DNA of 64,000 nucleotides from an uncultured Angelakisella sp. (GCA_934524965.1 CAKSYU010000007.1:1-64000); one strand, 5' to 3'; counted from the stretch's first letter, positions 43,314 to 51,743 are shown. Program-made: numbers and translations. Notes: a model not told the origin generated them from the sequence alone.

Positions 43314-43378
43314 AACCATGGTAAGCGGCGGTGGAGACGCCGCACACCGAAACCAAAATAATTTAGGAGGATTTCACC

Positions 43379-44404
43379 ATGAAGAAAGTACTCGCACTCG
43401 TACTCGCTGTTATGATGCTCTGCACCATGGCTCTGGCTGATGTCATCATTCTTGACCCCGCTAAGCCCGTAGAGACTCCCGACGGCCCCGCTGCTAACTA
43501 TTCTGTTCTGAACCCCGGTCAGACCATCGCTATCAACCTCGATGGCGCTAAGGTCAACTATTATGTTGACAAGGACGGCAAGTTCGTTCCTGCTAACAAC
43601 GTTGTTACCGTTACCTTTGCTAAGGGCGCTGAGCTCGTTAAGTCTCAGGGCTGGGTAAAGACCGATGACACCCACTATCAGTATCAGATCACCTTCAAAG
43701 AGGATCTGACCAAGGCTGCTGACACCAAGGTTGCTGATATCCAGATCTCCTCTATCTCCTTCAAGGCGACCGGCTACAACGCCGTTTCCGTCTTCAAGGC
43801 TGACAAGGCTGAGAAGTATATCTCCTATGCTTTCGGTTACCCCACCAACGAGCTGACCGTTGCTGAGGGCGACGACAAGATCGATGTTCTTGGCGGCAAT
43901 ATCAATGTTGTTAAGACTCTGACCAACAAGGCTGGCAAGGAAGTTGCTACTCTGGAAGTTGAGCTCAACGGCATGACCTACACCCTGACCAAGGGCATGA
44001 AGTTCTATGCTCTGGGCGATCCTATCACCTTCGACGCTAAGGATAAGGGCTACACCGGCACCTCCATCAAGGCTCTGTACAGCAACCTGTGGAACGTTGC
44101 TGCTAAGGTTACCCTGCCTCTGGGCACCGATGCTAACGAGACCTACAAGGTATATGCCAAGACCGCTGACGGCAAGGTTCTCTCTGTTGCTGCTACCACC
44201 ACTGATGGTGTTATGAGCTTCACCGTTCCTGCTATGAGCACCGTTCTGGTTACCAAGGATACCATCACCGTTTCCGGTTCTACCGGCACCACCACCGGCA
44301 CCACCACCAACCCCGGCACCGGCGCTAACGATGTTGTTGGCGTAGCTGCTGCTCTGGCTGTTGTTGCTCTGGTTTCCGGCGCTGCCATCTCCCTGAAGAA
44401 ATAA
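43379..44404 (+). CDS. secreted cell-surface protein with NPGTG-type C-terminal anchor (copy 1)
   Basis: 341 residues. Signal peptide MKKVLALVLAVMMLCTMALA, a beta-rich body with no recognised domain, a Thr/Gly linker (TGTTTGTTTNPGTG) and a C-terminal hydrophobic stretch (VAAALAVVALVSGAA) ending in LKK. NPGTGAND is a sortase-like variant of LPXTG seen in gut Clostridia. Codons are biased to GCT/GTT/AAC rather than the GCC/GTC of most neighbours, as in rpmA, indicating very high expression. Strong ribosome site TAGGAGG. Its paralogue lies inverted at 45682-46731. Function unknown; probably an abundant envelope protein. Confidence 0.85.
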   Translation: MKKVLALVLAVMMLCTMALADVIILDPAKPVETPDGPAANYSVLNPGQTIAINLDGAKVNYYVDKDGKFVPANNVVTVTFAKGAELVKSQGWVKTDDTHYQYQITFKEDLTKAADTKVADIQISSISFKATGYNAVSVFKADKAEKYISYAFGYPTNELTVAEGDDKIDVLGGNINVVKTLTNKAGKEVATLEVELNGMTYTLTKGMKFYALGDPITFDAKDKGYTGTSIKALYSNLWNVAAKVTLPLGTDANETYKVYAKTADGKVLSVAATTTDGVMSFTVPAMSTVLVTKDTITVSGSTGTTTGTTTNPGTGANDVVGVAAALAVVALVSGAAISLKK

Positions 44405-44453
44405 GATAATCTCTTATTCTCCATTGAGAAAGTTCGCTAAGAACTAAAAAACA

Positions 44454-44478
44454 CCCCCCGATTTCTCCAGTCGGGGGG
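44454..44478 (+). terminator. terminator of surface protein 1
   Basis: CCCCCCGA/TCGGGGGG stem with TTTCTCCAG loop. It is part of the inverted repeat with 45612-45636. Confidence 0.85.
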
Positions 44479-44499
44479 CTTTCCTTATTTCATATAAAA

Positions 44500-44537
44500 G
44501 GGCGGCACTATGTAGTGCGGGCGGCACTATGTAGTGC
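44500..44537. repeat. two tandem copies of a 19-bp palindromic unit
   Basis: GGGCGGCACTATGTAGTGC occurs twice in perfect tandem (44500-44518, 44519-44537). Each unit contains GCACTA-TG-TAGTGC. The second copy overlaps the mazF stop codon; the repeat may form the mazF terminator on the minus strand or be a protein-binding site. Confidence 0.7.
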
Positions 44538-44895
44538 CGCCGTGCGGTAAGCCAAAGCTGATGGAAAGCGCCGTATCGATCTCTGCCATGCTGGTATCGT
44601 CCAGCCTGCCCATGCGCTCCTTCAGCCGCTTTTTATCAATGGTGCGGATCTGCTCCAGCAGGACGATGGAATTGCGGGTCAAGCCGCTATCGTTGCCGTC
44701 CACATGGATATGGGTCGGCAGCTTCGCTTTATCCTGCTGGCTGGTGATCGCCGCCGCGATGACAGTGGGGCTGTAACGGTTGCCTACATCATTCTGCACA
44801 ATAAGTACCGGACGCACCCCGCCCTGCTCGCTGCCCACCACGGGACTTAAATCGGCGTAATAAATATCGCCGCGCTTAATGGTCACATTTATCAC
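44527..44895 (-). CDS. mazF: MazF/PemK-type endoribonuclease toxin, no adjacent antitoxin
   Basis: 122 residues. [43 protein letters not shown], and [12 protein letters not shown] are the diagnostic blocks of Firmicutes MazF/NdoA, with the catalytic Arg (R in GVRPV) and Thr/Ser present. It cleaves mRNA at UACAU-like sites in relatives. A mazE antitoxin normally precedes it; the 112-bp gap upstream is too short to encode one. GGGGAGTGATAA precedes the start. It follows a lipoprotein gene in the same direction. Confidence 0.93.
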   Translation of the reverse strand: MINVTIKRGDIYYADLSPVVGSEQGGVRPVLIVQNDVGNRYSPTVIAAAITSQQDKAKLPTHIHVDGNDSGLTRNSIVLLEQIRTIDKKRLKERMGRLDDTSMAEIDTALSISFGLPHGGTT

Positions 44896-45008
44896 TCCCC
44901 ACGGGCAATTTGGTTTCGTCCGTAGTTTTGGCGCTTCGCGGGCAGTTTATACCGCCCATTTGCTGCCCAAGGCATCTTATGCCGCGGGGAGTGACGGCGT
45001 GCGCGGCG

Positions 45009-45539
45009 TTACAGCGTGCCGCCCGCCGGTGTGTAGTCGCTGATGAGAATTTCGATGGAAAGCTCCGGCACCGAGACGGCGGTGGGGTAGCCGGTCTCCT
45101 CCGATAAGATGACGGTGTAATGGAAAAAAGTACAGTCTGCCGTGGCAAGAATACTGCCGTTCTGCCGTGTGACGGTCAGCTCATCGGTGCCCGCAAAGGT
45201 GCGCTCCAGTATTGCGGCAAGCGCTTCCTCGTGAATGGTGTGGTCGTGCAGGTCAATGACGGTATCACCGTAGATCATCTGGCTGCCCTCCGGTCCCAGC
45301 ACAAAGGCAAGCCCCGTCAGCACCTCCGGCTCGGTCAGCGTAATGCTGAATACCTCGCCGGCTTTTTCCACCGTGGCACAGCCCTCCACGGTATCGTAGG
45401 TAAATTCCGCCGTAAAGCTGCAATCGGCGGTCAGCGTCTTTTTGATTTGGGCGGCGGAGAGCGACGCTCCCCCTGCCCTGCCGCAGCCGACCAGCAGCAG
45501 GCAGCACAGCAAATACAGAAAGTATTTTTTCTTTGGCAT
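45009..45539 (-). CDS. LolA-like lipoprotein
   Basis: 176 residues. Lipoprotein signal KKKYFLYLLCCLLLVGCG with lipobox LVGC. The mature part is beta-rich (FTAEFTYDTVEGCATVEKAG..., MIYGDTVIDLH) and resembles LolA-like lipoproteins such as Bacillus YdcC; in Bacillus, ydcC lies upstream of alr and the ndoAI-ndoA (mazEF) pair. Expected to be anchored to the outer face of the membrane. Upstream of mazF, 113 bp apart. Function unknown; the LolA resemblance is weak. Confidence 0.7.
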   Translation of the reverse strand: MPKKKYFLYLLCCLLLVGCGRAGGASLSAAQIKKTLTADCSFTAEFTYDTVEGCATVEKAGEVFSITLTEPEVLTGLAFVLGPEGSQMIYGDTVIDLHDHTIHEEALAAILERTFAGTDELTVTRQNGSILATADCTFFHYTVILSEETGYPTAVSVPELSIEILISDYTPAGGTL

Positions 45540-45611
45540 ATTACATTCGCCCCCTTGCCCAATGGGTATGCGGGCGGCAGGCAGGATATGTTACGAAGGT
45601 ATATAGAAAAG

Positions 45612-45636
45612 CCCCCCGACTGGAGAAATCGGGGGG
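45612..45636 (-). terminator. terminator of surface protein 2
   Basis: Identical in arms and loop to the terminator at 44454-44478 but on the opposite strand. Confidence 0.85.
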
Positions 45637-45681
45637 TGTTTTTAGTTCTTAGCGAACTTCTCGGTGAGAGATAAGATTAAC

Positions 45682-46731
45682 TTATTTCTTCAGGGAGATA
45701 GCAGCGCCGGAAACCAGAGCAACAACAGCCAGAGCAGCAGCTACGCCAACAACATCGTTAGCGCCGGTGCCGGGGTTGGTGGTGGTGCCATCGGTGGTGC
45801 CAGTGGTGCCGGAAGTGGTGAGGGTACCCTCGGTGAGGATAACGGTGCTCAGAGCGGGAACGGTGAAGCTCATAACGCCGTCCTTCTCGGTAACAGCAAC
45901 AGCCAGGATCTTGCCATCAGCGGTCTTGGCATAAGCCTTGTAAGCCTTGTCAGCGTTAACGCCCTTGGCATAGCTAACGGTAGCGGGCAGGTTCAGGGTG
46001 TTCTCATAGAGCTCCTTAACAACAGCATTGCCCAGCTCCTTGGTGGTGAACTCGGGAGCAGTAGCAGCAGCATAGAACTTGGTGCCCTTGTTCAGGGTGT
46101 AGGTCATGCTACCAACAGTAACTTCCAGAGCGGAAACTTCCTTGCCAGCCTTATCGGACAGCTTCTCAACAACGTTGATAGCGTCGGTAGCAACACCGAT
46201 GGTGTTGTCGCCCTCTTTAACTTCAACGATGGCGTTCTTGACATAACCGAAAGCATAGGAGATATACTCCTCAGCCTTAGCAGCCTTCATAACGGAAACA
46301 GCATTGTAGCCGGTAGCCTTGAAGGAAACAGCGGAGATCTGGATGTCAGCAACCTTGGTGTCAGCGATCTTGGTCAGGTCGGACTTGAAGGTGATCTGAT
46401 ACTGATAAGCATCGGTATCCTTGTCGCCAGCATAAGCACCAGTGGTGCCCTTAGCAACCTTTACCCAGCCCTGAGACTTAACGAGCTCAGCGCCCTTAGC
46501 GAAGGAAACGGTAACAACGTTGTTAGCGGGAACGAACTTGCCGTCCTTAACATAAACGCTAACATCGCCCAGATCCAGAGCAACGGTGGTGCCGGGGTTC
46601 ATAACAGTGTAGTTAGCAGCGGGATCGGTGGGATCAGTAACAGGATCGCCGGGCTTGATAACAACATCAACAGCCAGAGCCATGGTGCAAACCATAACAA
46701 CAGCGAGTACCAGTGCGAGTACTTTCTTCAT
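45682..46731 (-). CDS. secreted cell-surface protein with NPGTG-type C-terminal anchor (copy 2)
   Basis: 349 residues, paralogue of the 43379 gene: same signal peptide (MKKVLALVLAVVMVCTMALA), same body motifs (KFVPANNVVTV, AKGAELVKSQGWVK, TKVADIQIS, FKATGYNAVSV) and the same NPGTGANDVVGV C-terminus. About 88 bp encoding the C-terminus are identical in both copies, and the ribosome site and first codons are nearly so. The same GCT/GTT-rich codon use signals high expression. Differences cluster in the middle of the protein. Inverted relative to copy 1. Confidence 0.85.
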   Translation of the reverse strand: MKKVLALVLAVVMVCTMALAVDVVIKPGDPVTDPTDPAANYTVMNPGTTVALDLGDVSVYVKDGKFVPANNVVTVSFAKGAELVKSQGWVKVAKGTTGAYAGDKDTDAYQYQITFKSDLTKIADTKVADIQISAVSFKATGYNAVSVMKAAKAEEYISYAFGYVKNAIVEVKEGDNTIGVATDAINVVEKLSDKAGKEVSALEVTVGSMTYTLNKGTKFYAAATAPEFTTKELGNAVVKELYENTLNLPATVSYAKGVNADKAYKAYAKTADGKILAVAVTEKDGVMSFTVPALSTVILTEGTLTTSGTTGTTDGTTTNPGTGANDVVGVAAALAVVALVSGAAISLKK

Positions 46732-47134
46732 GGTGAAATCCTCCTATTATCACCAAAAAACCTGAAAAACCGCTGTTTCAAGTGGCTTTCCGCCGCAGCC
46801 CCTACACCAATCGCCGCAAAAATTGTGTGTGGAAAGTGGTGTAAACCCCGTTTTTTATCTTTTTTGCCGTGCGGATTTCCGCTTTGCTGAAAAGTACAAG
46901 TCACATGCTTTTTAAGGCACTTTTCAGCTATTTTATTCTACATTTACCCTTAATGAACCAAAAAGAAGAAAATACAAGAAAATTGATGTTACCGTTTTGT
47001 AACCTTTTTGTCATTCCTTAAAATTGCCCCTCTTTTCACCGTCCCAAAGTGGTGTAACCCTCCCAAAACCCCTCCCCGCCGTGTAGAATGGGGAATACGG
47101 GCGAAATTTGTCGTCCGGAAAGGAGTAAAACAGT
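46732..47134. other. 403-bp intergenic region between surface protein 2 and the integrase
   Basis: No ORF of note. It holds the ~200-nt leader of copy 2 with a long inverted repeat (GCTGAAAAGT/ACTTTTCAGC, 46883-46929), an ATTCTA (-10-like on minus) at 46935-46940, the GTTAC-N6-GTAAC palindrome at 46988-47003, and a TAGAAT (-10-like on plus) at 47084-47089 before the integrase. Confidence 0.5.
46988..47003. promoter_or_regulatory. GTTAC-N6-GTAAC palindrome upstream of surface protein 2
   Basis: Perfect 5-bp arms, 6-bp spacer; same pattern as 43176-43191 upstream of the paralogue. It lies about 50 bp upstream of the putative -10 on the minus strand and about 80 bp before the integrase -10-like box. 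Confidence 0.45.
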
Positions 47135-48334
47135 ATGGAAAATATCCAAAGTATCCAAAGAACTGAAGCAAAGGAGAAAGCCGCCAGCCGCAAGGATAGC
47201 CGCGGGCGGGTGCTGCGTACCGGCGAGGGACAGCGCGGCGACGGCAGCTACCAGTTCCGCTGGAGCGAAAACGGCAGCCGCCGCACCGTGTACGCCCCCA
47301 CATTGGAGGGGCTTCGGCAAAAGGAGGACGACATCGCCCGCCAAAGGCTCCTCGGCAGACTGCCCGCGGAGGACAGCATCACCGTGGGGCAGCTGGCGGA
47401 GCGCCACCTGCAGCTCTGTTCCGGTCTGCGGGAGCGCACCAAGCGCTGCTACCGCAACACCCTCTCCCACCTGCGGCAGGATGAATTATGGAACCGCCAC
47501 CTGCGCGATGTCACGGTGGGGGAGTGCAAGCTCTACCTTGTCCGTCTGCAAGCGGGCGGTCTGTGTTTTGAGACGATCCGCAACGAGCACGCTTTCCTTT
47601 CCTCGGTGTTCAAAAGCGCCGTGGAGGACGGCTGCGCCGCGTGGAACCCCTTTTCGTTTCGGCTGGGCTTCCTTGCGCGGGAGCCGAAAAAGGAGCGGGA
47701 AGCCCTTACCGGGGAGCAGCAGGCTGCTCTTTTGGACTTCATGGCAGGGGATAGCTACTGCCGCCGCTATCGCGACCTGTTCCTTGTCCTGCTGCATACC
47801 GGTCTCAGGGTGGGGGAGTGCGCCGGTCTCACGGCAGAGGATATCTGCCTGACCGAAGGCTTTCTGCAGGTGGATCATCAGGTGTATTACTCGCCGGAGC
47901 AGGGCGGCATGGTGTGGTCGCCCCCCAAGACCGAAAAAAGCTGCCGCAAAATTCCCCTCACCGCTCCGGCGGCGGAGGCACTGGAACGGCGGCTCATCAT
48001 CGCCCGCGGGCTGGATCGGTGCGAGGTCATCGGTCACCGGCGGCATTTTTTATTTCCCTGTCTCAATGGCTCCCGCCCCCTGCACGGCGCCGATTTTGAC
48101 CGCATTTTCGGCAGTGTCCACCGCCGCTATAATGAAAGCGGCAGCGTGCCCATCGCCCTGCTCACGCCGCATATTCTGCGGCATACCTTCTGCACGGCAC
48201 TGGTGCGCCGCGGGCTGGATATCAAAAGCGTGCAGTACCTGATGGGCCACGCCTCCGCAGGCGTCACCCTCGATGTCTACAGCCATGTAAATTACAGCGA
48301 TGTACGGGAAAAGCTGCTGGCACTCGCTCCTTGA
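47135..48334 (+). CDS. Tn916-type tyrosine recombinase/integrase
   Basis: 399 residues. N-terminal AP2-like arm-binding domain (DGSYQFRWSENGSRRTVYA, residues ~30-55), SAM-like core-binding domain (~85-180) and a C-terminal catalytic domain with TGLRVGE (Arg), a Lys-bearing beta-hairpin, HILRHTFCT (His-x-x-Arg), GHAS, and the nucleophile Tyr in LDVYSHV. This is the architecture of Tn916/phage integrases. No excisionase, relaxase or phage genes accompany it, so it is a stand-alone gene or element relic. It is only 403 bp from the inverted surface-protein pair. Start has GGAAAGGAG upstream. Confidence 0.93.
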   Translation: MENIQSIQRTEAKEKAASRKDSRGRVLRTGEGQRGDGSYQFRWSENGSRRTVYAPTLEGLRQKEDDIARQRLLGRLPAEDSITVGQLAERHLQLCSGLRERTKRCYRNTLSHLRQDELWNRHLRDVTVGECKLYLVRLQAGGLCFETIRNEHAFLSSVFKSAVEDGCAAWNPFSFRLGFLAREPKKEREALTGEQQAALLDFMAGDSYCRRYRDLFLVLLHTGLRVGECAGLTAEDICLTEGFLQVDHQVYYSPEQGGMVWSPPKTEKSCRKIPLTAPAAEALERRLIIARGLDRCEVIGHRRHFLFPCLNGSRPLHGADFDRIFGSVHRRYNESGSVPIALLTPHILRHTFCTALVRRGLDIKSVQYLMGHASAGVTLDVYSHVNYSDVREKLLALAP

Positions 48335-48339
48335 TGGGG

Positions 48340-48470
48340 TCCCTTCAGCCGGCTGGCTCCCACGGGCGCAGCCCGATGGGCGCAGGTCTGCGACCTGCGC
48401 CCATCTGCCGCCGCTTCGCGGCGTCGCCGCCCTGCGGGCGGCGGGCTGCGCCCGCTTTCTCCCCGCTAAG
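48340..48470. repeat. GC-rich palindromic repeat (family B)
   Basis: Contains GGGCGCAGGTC/GACCTGCGCCC and GCCGCC...GGCGGC hairpins; its start (CAGCCGGCTGGCTCCC) matches, in reverse, the right end of the element at 54352-54490. Confidence 0.55.
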
Positions 48471-48492
48471 CCCTTTTCGGGGCAAAATAAAA

Positions 48493-48512
48493 ATCTCCCC
48501 CGCAGGGGAGAT
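48493..48512. terminator. bidirectional terminator between integrase and prmC
   Basis: ATCTCCCC-cgca-GGGGAGAT flanked by AAAATAAAA and AAAATTC. Confidence 0.7.
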
Positions 48513-48517
48513 AAAAT

Positions 48518-49405
48518 TCACTTTTCGCCCGCCGGCGCGTAGCCCAGCACGTCGCGCGGCAGCCCGTACATGTCCCGCAGGATCGCTACCCGCTCCAGTC
48601 CGGCTGCCCGCAGCAGCGCAGCCACCGCTTCGCCCTGCTCCTCACCGATCTCGTATAGCAGCAGTCCGCCGCCGGTCAGCATCTGGGGGTAGATCCCGTT
48701 GAACCCGCGGTAAAAATCCAGCCCGTCCGCGCCGCCGTCCAACGCCATCGCCGGTTCCTGCTGTACCTCTTTTTGCAGGGCGGGCAGCTCACCGCTCGCA
48801 ATATAGGGCGGGTTGCTCAGGATCGCGTCGTACCGCCCCGTGATCGATGGGGGAGGGCACAGGGCGTCACCCTGTACGGCGGTCACATTTTTTACGCCAT
48901 GCCGCGCGATGTTCTTCTGCAGGTAGCCCATCGCCTCGCCGCTCAGCTCCAGCACGGTAATTTCGGCTTGCGGCAGCGCCTTCGCCACCGCAATGGCAAT
49001 GCACCCGCTCCCGCCGCAAAGCTCCAGCACACGCGGTTTTTGCCGCTTTCGCAGGGCTTCTATCGCCATCTCCGCCAGCAGCTCCGTCTCGGGCCGCGGG
49101 ATCAGCACTCCGGGACCCACGGCAAATTCCAGCCCCATAAAGTCCCATTCGCCCAAAATGTACTGCACCGGCTCGCCGGCAGCCCGCCGCCGCAGCAGCG
49201 TCAGGTACGCCGCCCGCTCGGCAGGGGCATACGCCTCGTCTTTTTTCAGGGGATAGTTGGTGCGGGTCAGCCCCGTCACCTTTTCCAGCAGCAAAAAGGC
49301 ATCGGTCGCCGCGTCCTCGCAGGGGGCGGGTCTTGCCCGCCGCCGCAGCAGCCGCTCCCCCTGCCGCAGCAGGGCACGGTAGCTGTACTTACCAGCGGTC
49401 GGCAT
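48518..49405 (-). CDS. prmC: peptide chain release factor N5-glutamine methyltransferase
   Basis: 295 residues. N-terminal helical domain, PRPETELLAEMAIEAL, SAM-binding LELCGGSGCIAIAVAKALP and the catalytic ILSNPPYIAS (NPPY). Methylates the GGQ glutamine of RF1/RF2. It overlaps the upstream yqhQ gene by 17 bp, a common Firmicutes pairing. The prfA gene that often follows is not here. Confidence 0.95.
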   Translation of the reverse strand: MPTAGKYSYRALLRQGERLLRRRARPAPCEDAATDAFLLLEKVTGLTRTNYPLKKDEAYAPAERAAYLTLLRRRAAGEPVQYILGEWDFMGLEFAVGPGVLIPRPETELLAEMAIEALRKRQKPRVLELCGGSGCIAIAVAKALPQAEITVLELSGEAMGYLQKNIARHGVKNVTAVQGDALCPPPSITGRYDAILSNPPYIASGELPALQKEVQQEPAMALDGGADGLDFYRGFNGIYPQMLTGGGLLLYEIGEEQGEAVAALLRAAGLERVAILRDMYGLPRDVLGYAPAGEK

Positions 49406-50321
49406 TTTCGTCCTCCGGTATCACCGCCGTCAGCGCGGCAATGGCGCACTCTATCTGTCCATCGTCCGGTTCGCAGGTGGTAATGCGCTGCAGCCACAGT
49501 CCGGGTGCGGAAACGATCTTCGTCAGCAGCCCGTCGGAGCGCCCCGCAAGCTTGATCAGCTCATAGCTGATGCCCACCACCACAGGGATCAGCAGCAGCT
49601 TGATGACCATACGCAGCGCGGCGTTATCCCAGCTGATAAACGAACCCACAATGATGGAGATGAACACGACCAGGAACAAAAAGCTGGTGCCGCAGCGGGG
49701 GTGGAAGCGCCGCTGCGGACGCACATTTTCCACCGTCAGCGGCAGCCCCGCCTCGTAGCAGGCAATGGATTTATGCTCCGCCCCGTGGTATTCAAAAACA
49801 CGGTGGATCTCCGCCATACGGCTGCACAGCCACATGTAGCCCACCAGAATAATGACCTTGATAAGGCCCTCGATGAGCGACAGCCCGATGCCGGTGCCGA
49901 TCAGCGGCTTGAGAAGCGAGGAAAGTCCCGTCGGGATAAAGATGAACAGGACTGCCGCCAGTACTACGCCCAGCACCACAGCGATGCTGCCCAGTACCTT
50001 CATCAGGTTATCGCCCAGCTTTTTCTCCAGCCATTTGTCGAATTTGCTCGGCTCCTCGTCCTCCACGCCCGCTTTCTCGGCGCTTTTCATCAGGCAGCCG
50101 TAGCCTACTATCATCGAATCCACCATGTTGAAGATGCCGCGGAGAAACGGCACCTTGCGTGTCCAGTGGATCTTTTTGCCCTTGTAGGTATCCCACGTTT
50201 CCACATCAATGCTGCCGTCCGGCATGCGGGTCGCCATGCTGGAAAGCTCGGGACCCCGCATCATAATGCCCTCTATCAGGGCTTGTCCGCCTATCGAAGT
50301 TTTCTTTTTGATTTCTGCCAT
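49389..50321 (-). CDS. DUF1385 membrane protein (YqhQ-like)
   Basis: 310 residues. N-terminal SIGGQALIEGIMMRGPE is the DUF1385 signature, followed by four or more transmembrane helices and FEYHGAEHKSIACYEAG, RFHPRCGTSFLF. Function unknown; the conserved His/Cys pattern hints at metal binding. Overlaps prmC by 17 bp and follows the sensor kinase gene by 21 bp, so possibly one transcript. Confidence 0.9.
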   Translation of the reverse strand: MAEIKKKTSIGGQALIEGIMMRGPELSSMATRMPDGSIDVETWDTYKGKKIHWTRKVPFLRGIFNMVDSMIVGYGCLMKSAEKAGVEDEEPSKFDKWLEKKLGDNLMKVLGSIAVVLGVVLAAVLFIFIPTGLSSLLKPLIGTGIGLSLIEGLIKVIILVGYMWLCSRMAEIHRVFEYHGAEHKSIACYEAGLPLTVENVRPQRRFHPRCGTSFLFLVVFISIIVGSFISWDNAALRMVIKLLLIPVVVGISYELIKLAGRSDGLLTKIVSAPGLWLQRITTCEPDDGQIECAIAALTAVIPEDENADRW

Positions 50322-50342
50322 ATGGATTTTCAGTGTCCTTTC

Positions 50343-51743
50343 TTATCCCCTTGCCAGCGGCAGGGTAATGGTCACGGTGGTGCCCTCTCCCTTGCGGGAT
50401 TGCAGCTTCAGGCTGCCGCCGTGCATATTGATGATCTCATCCGCCACCGCCAGCCCAATGCCGGAACCGCGGCGGGTGGAGCTTCCCTTGTAAAAACGGT
50501 CTTTCACCTTCGGCAGCTCCTCCGGAGCAATGCCGATGCCGGTATCCATCACCGATATCACGGCAATGCCGGTCTCGGTGGTCAGCTTTACGCTCACCGT
50601 GTCCCCCGCGTCGGAGTACTTGATGGCGTTATCCAGAATATTGATGAATACCTGCCGCAGCCGGTTGCGGTCGGCATATACCACAATGACCCCCTCCGGC
50701 TCCTCGTACAGCAGCGTCTTGTTCTCACGGCGGGCACGCTCGGTGAACATCAGCACCACATCGCTCAGCTCCGCGGCAAGGTCGGCGTTCTCACGGCTCA
50801 GTACCATGCGTCCGCCCTGAATACGGGAAAAGTCCAAAAGCTCCTCCACCATCTGCGAAAGCCGCTCCGTCTCGCCCATGATGACCTGCATGCCTTTCCG
50901 GCGGGTCTCTGGGTCAAGGTCGTCGTCGCTCAGCAGCGTCTCGCCCCAGCCGCGGATCGCCGTCAGCGGGGTGCGCAGCTCATGGCTCACCGAGGAAATA
51001 AAGTCGTTCTTCACCTGCTCGGCGTTAGAAAGCTCCTCCGCCATATTGTTGATGGAGGCGCACAGCTGCCCGATCTCGTCCTCGGTGTGGCTGTCCAGAC
51101 GCACATCAAAGTCGCCCTGCGCGATCTGGCGGGCGGTACGGCTCACCTCGCCCACCGGCACAATGATGGAGTTCATGAAGTAGGAGCTGGTGTACAGCAC
51201 AAACAGCAGGATCGCCAGCGCCACCAGCGCCGCGAATACCGTGATCAGGGCAAGCTGCCGGTCGATCGCCTGCATCGAGACAACATACCGCAGCCCCGTC
51301 AGATCCTCGCCGGAAAGGGTGGAAAGCACGGTGATCGCCATGATCTTCTGCCCATCCCACCGTCCGGTGTAGGTGCCGATGCTGCCGTCCTCCTCCGCCG
51401 CCAGCAGGTCGGGCATGGCGCCGTCCTGCGGCAGAAAGCCGCTGGAGGTCAGGAATACCTCGCCCTCGGCGTTGATCGCCATCAGCTCAATGCGGTCTTT
51501 GTATTCAAAATCCTGCACCAGTCCGTACAGTCTGGCGGTAAAGTCGCTGCCCGCGTCGGCAGCGGCACTCTCCAGCTGGGCGGTGATCGCGGCGGCTCTG
51601 GTGCGGATGTACTGGGAAGCGCTGTTGTAGTAGAAAGAGTGCATGGCGGCGGAAACACCAATGACCATCAGCACCATGATGACCACGATAATGCCAAAGC
51701 TGTTCAAAAGCCACCGTTTGGTAATGCTACTGCGCGGCGCCAT
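50343..51743 (-). CDS. sensor histidine kinase
   Basis: 466 residues. N-terminal transmembrane helix (~13-35), extracellular sensor region (~36-165), second helix (~168-190), HAMP domain (~190-245), HisKA with FISSVSHELRTPLTAI (phospho-His ~256) and HATPase with DNAIKYSD and DTGIGI, GSGIGLAV. Resembles WalK/ResE-type kinases but without a PAS domain. Partner of the response regulator encoded 162 bp upstream; the gap holds a palindromic repeat. Confidence 0.93.
   Translation of the reverse strand: MAPRSSITKRWLLNSFGIIVVIMVLMVIGVSAAMHSFYYNSASQYIRTRAAAITAQLESAAADAGSDFTARLYGLVQDFEYKDRIELMAINAEGEVFLTSSGFLPQDGAMPDLLAAEEDGSIGTYTGRWDGQKIMAITVLSTLSGEDLTGLRYVVSMQAIDRQLALITVFAALVALAILLFVLYTSSYFMNSIIVPVGEVSRTARQIAQGDFDVRLDSHTEDEIGQLCASINNMAEELSNAEQVKNDFISSVSHELRTPLTAIRGWGETLLSDDDLDPETRRKGMQVIMGETERLSQMVEELLDFSRIQGGRMVLSRENADLAAELSDVVLMFTERARRENKTLLYEEPEGVIVVYADRNRLRQVFINILDNAIKYSDAGDTVSVKLTTETGIAVISVMDTGIGIAPEELPKVKDRFYKGSSTRRGSGIGLAVADEIINMHGGSLKLQSRKGEGTTVTITLPLARG

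Noticed and set aside
44500..44537. CRISPR-like repeat
   Set aside because: Only two abutting copies with no spacers; no Cas genes or other arrays seen in the window.
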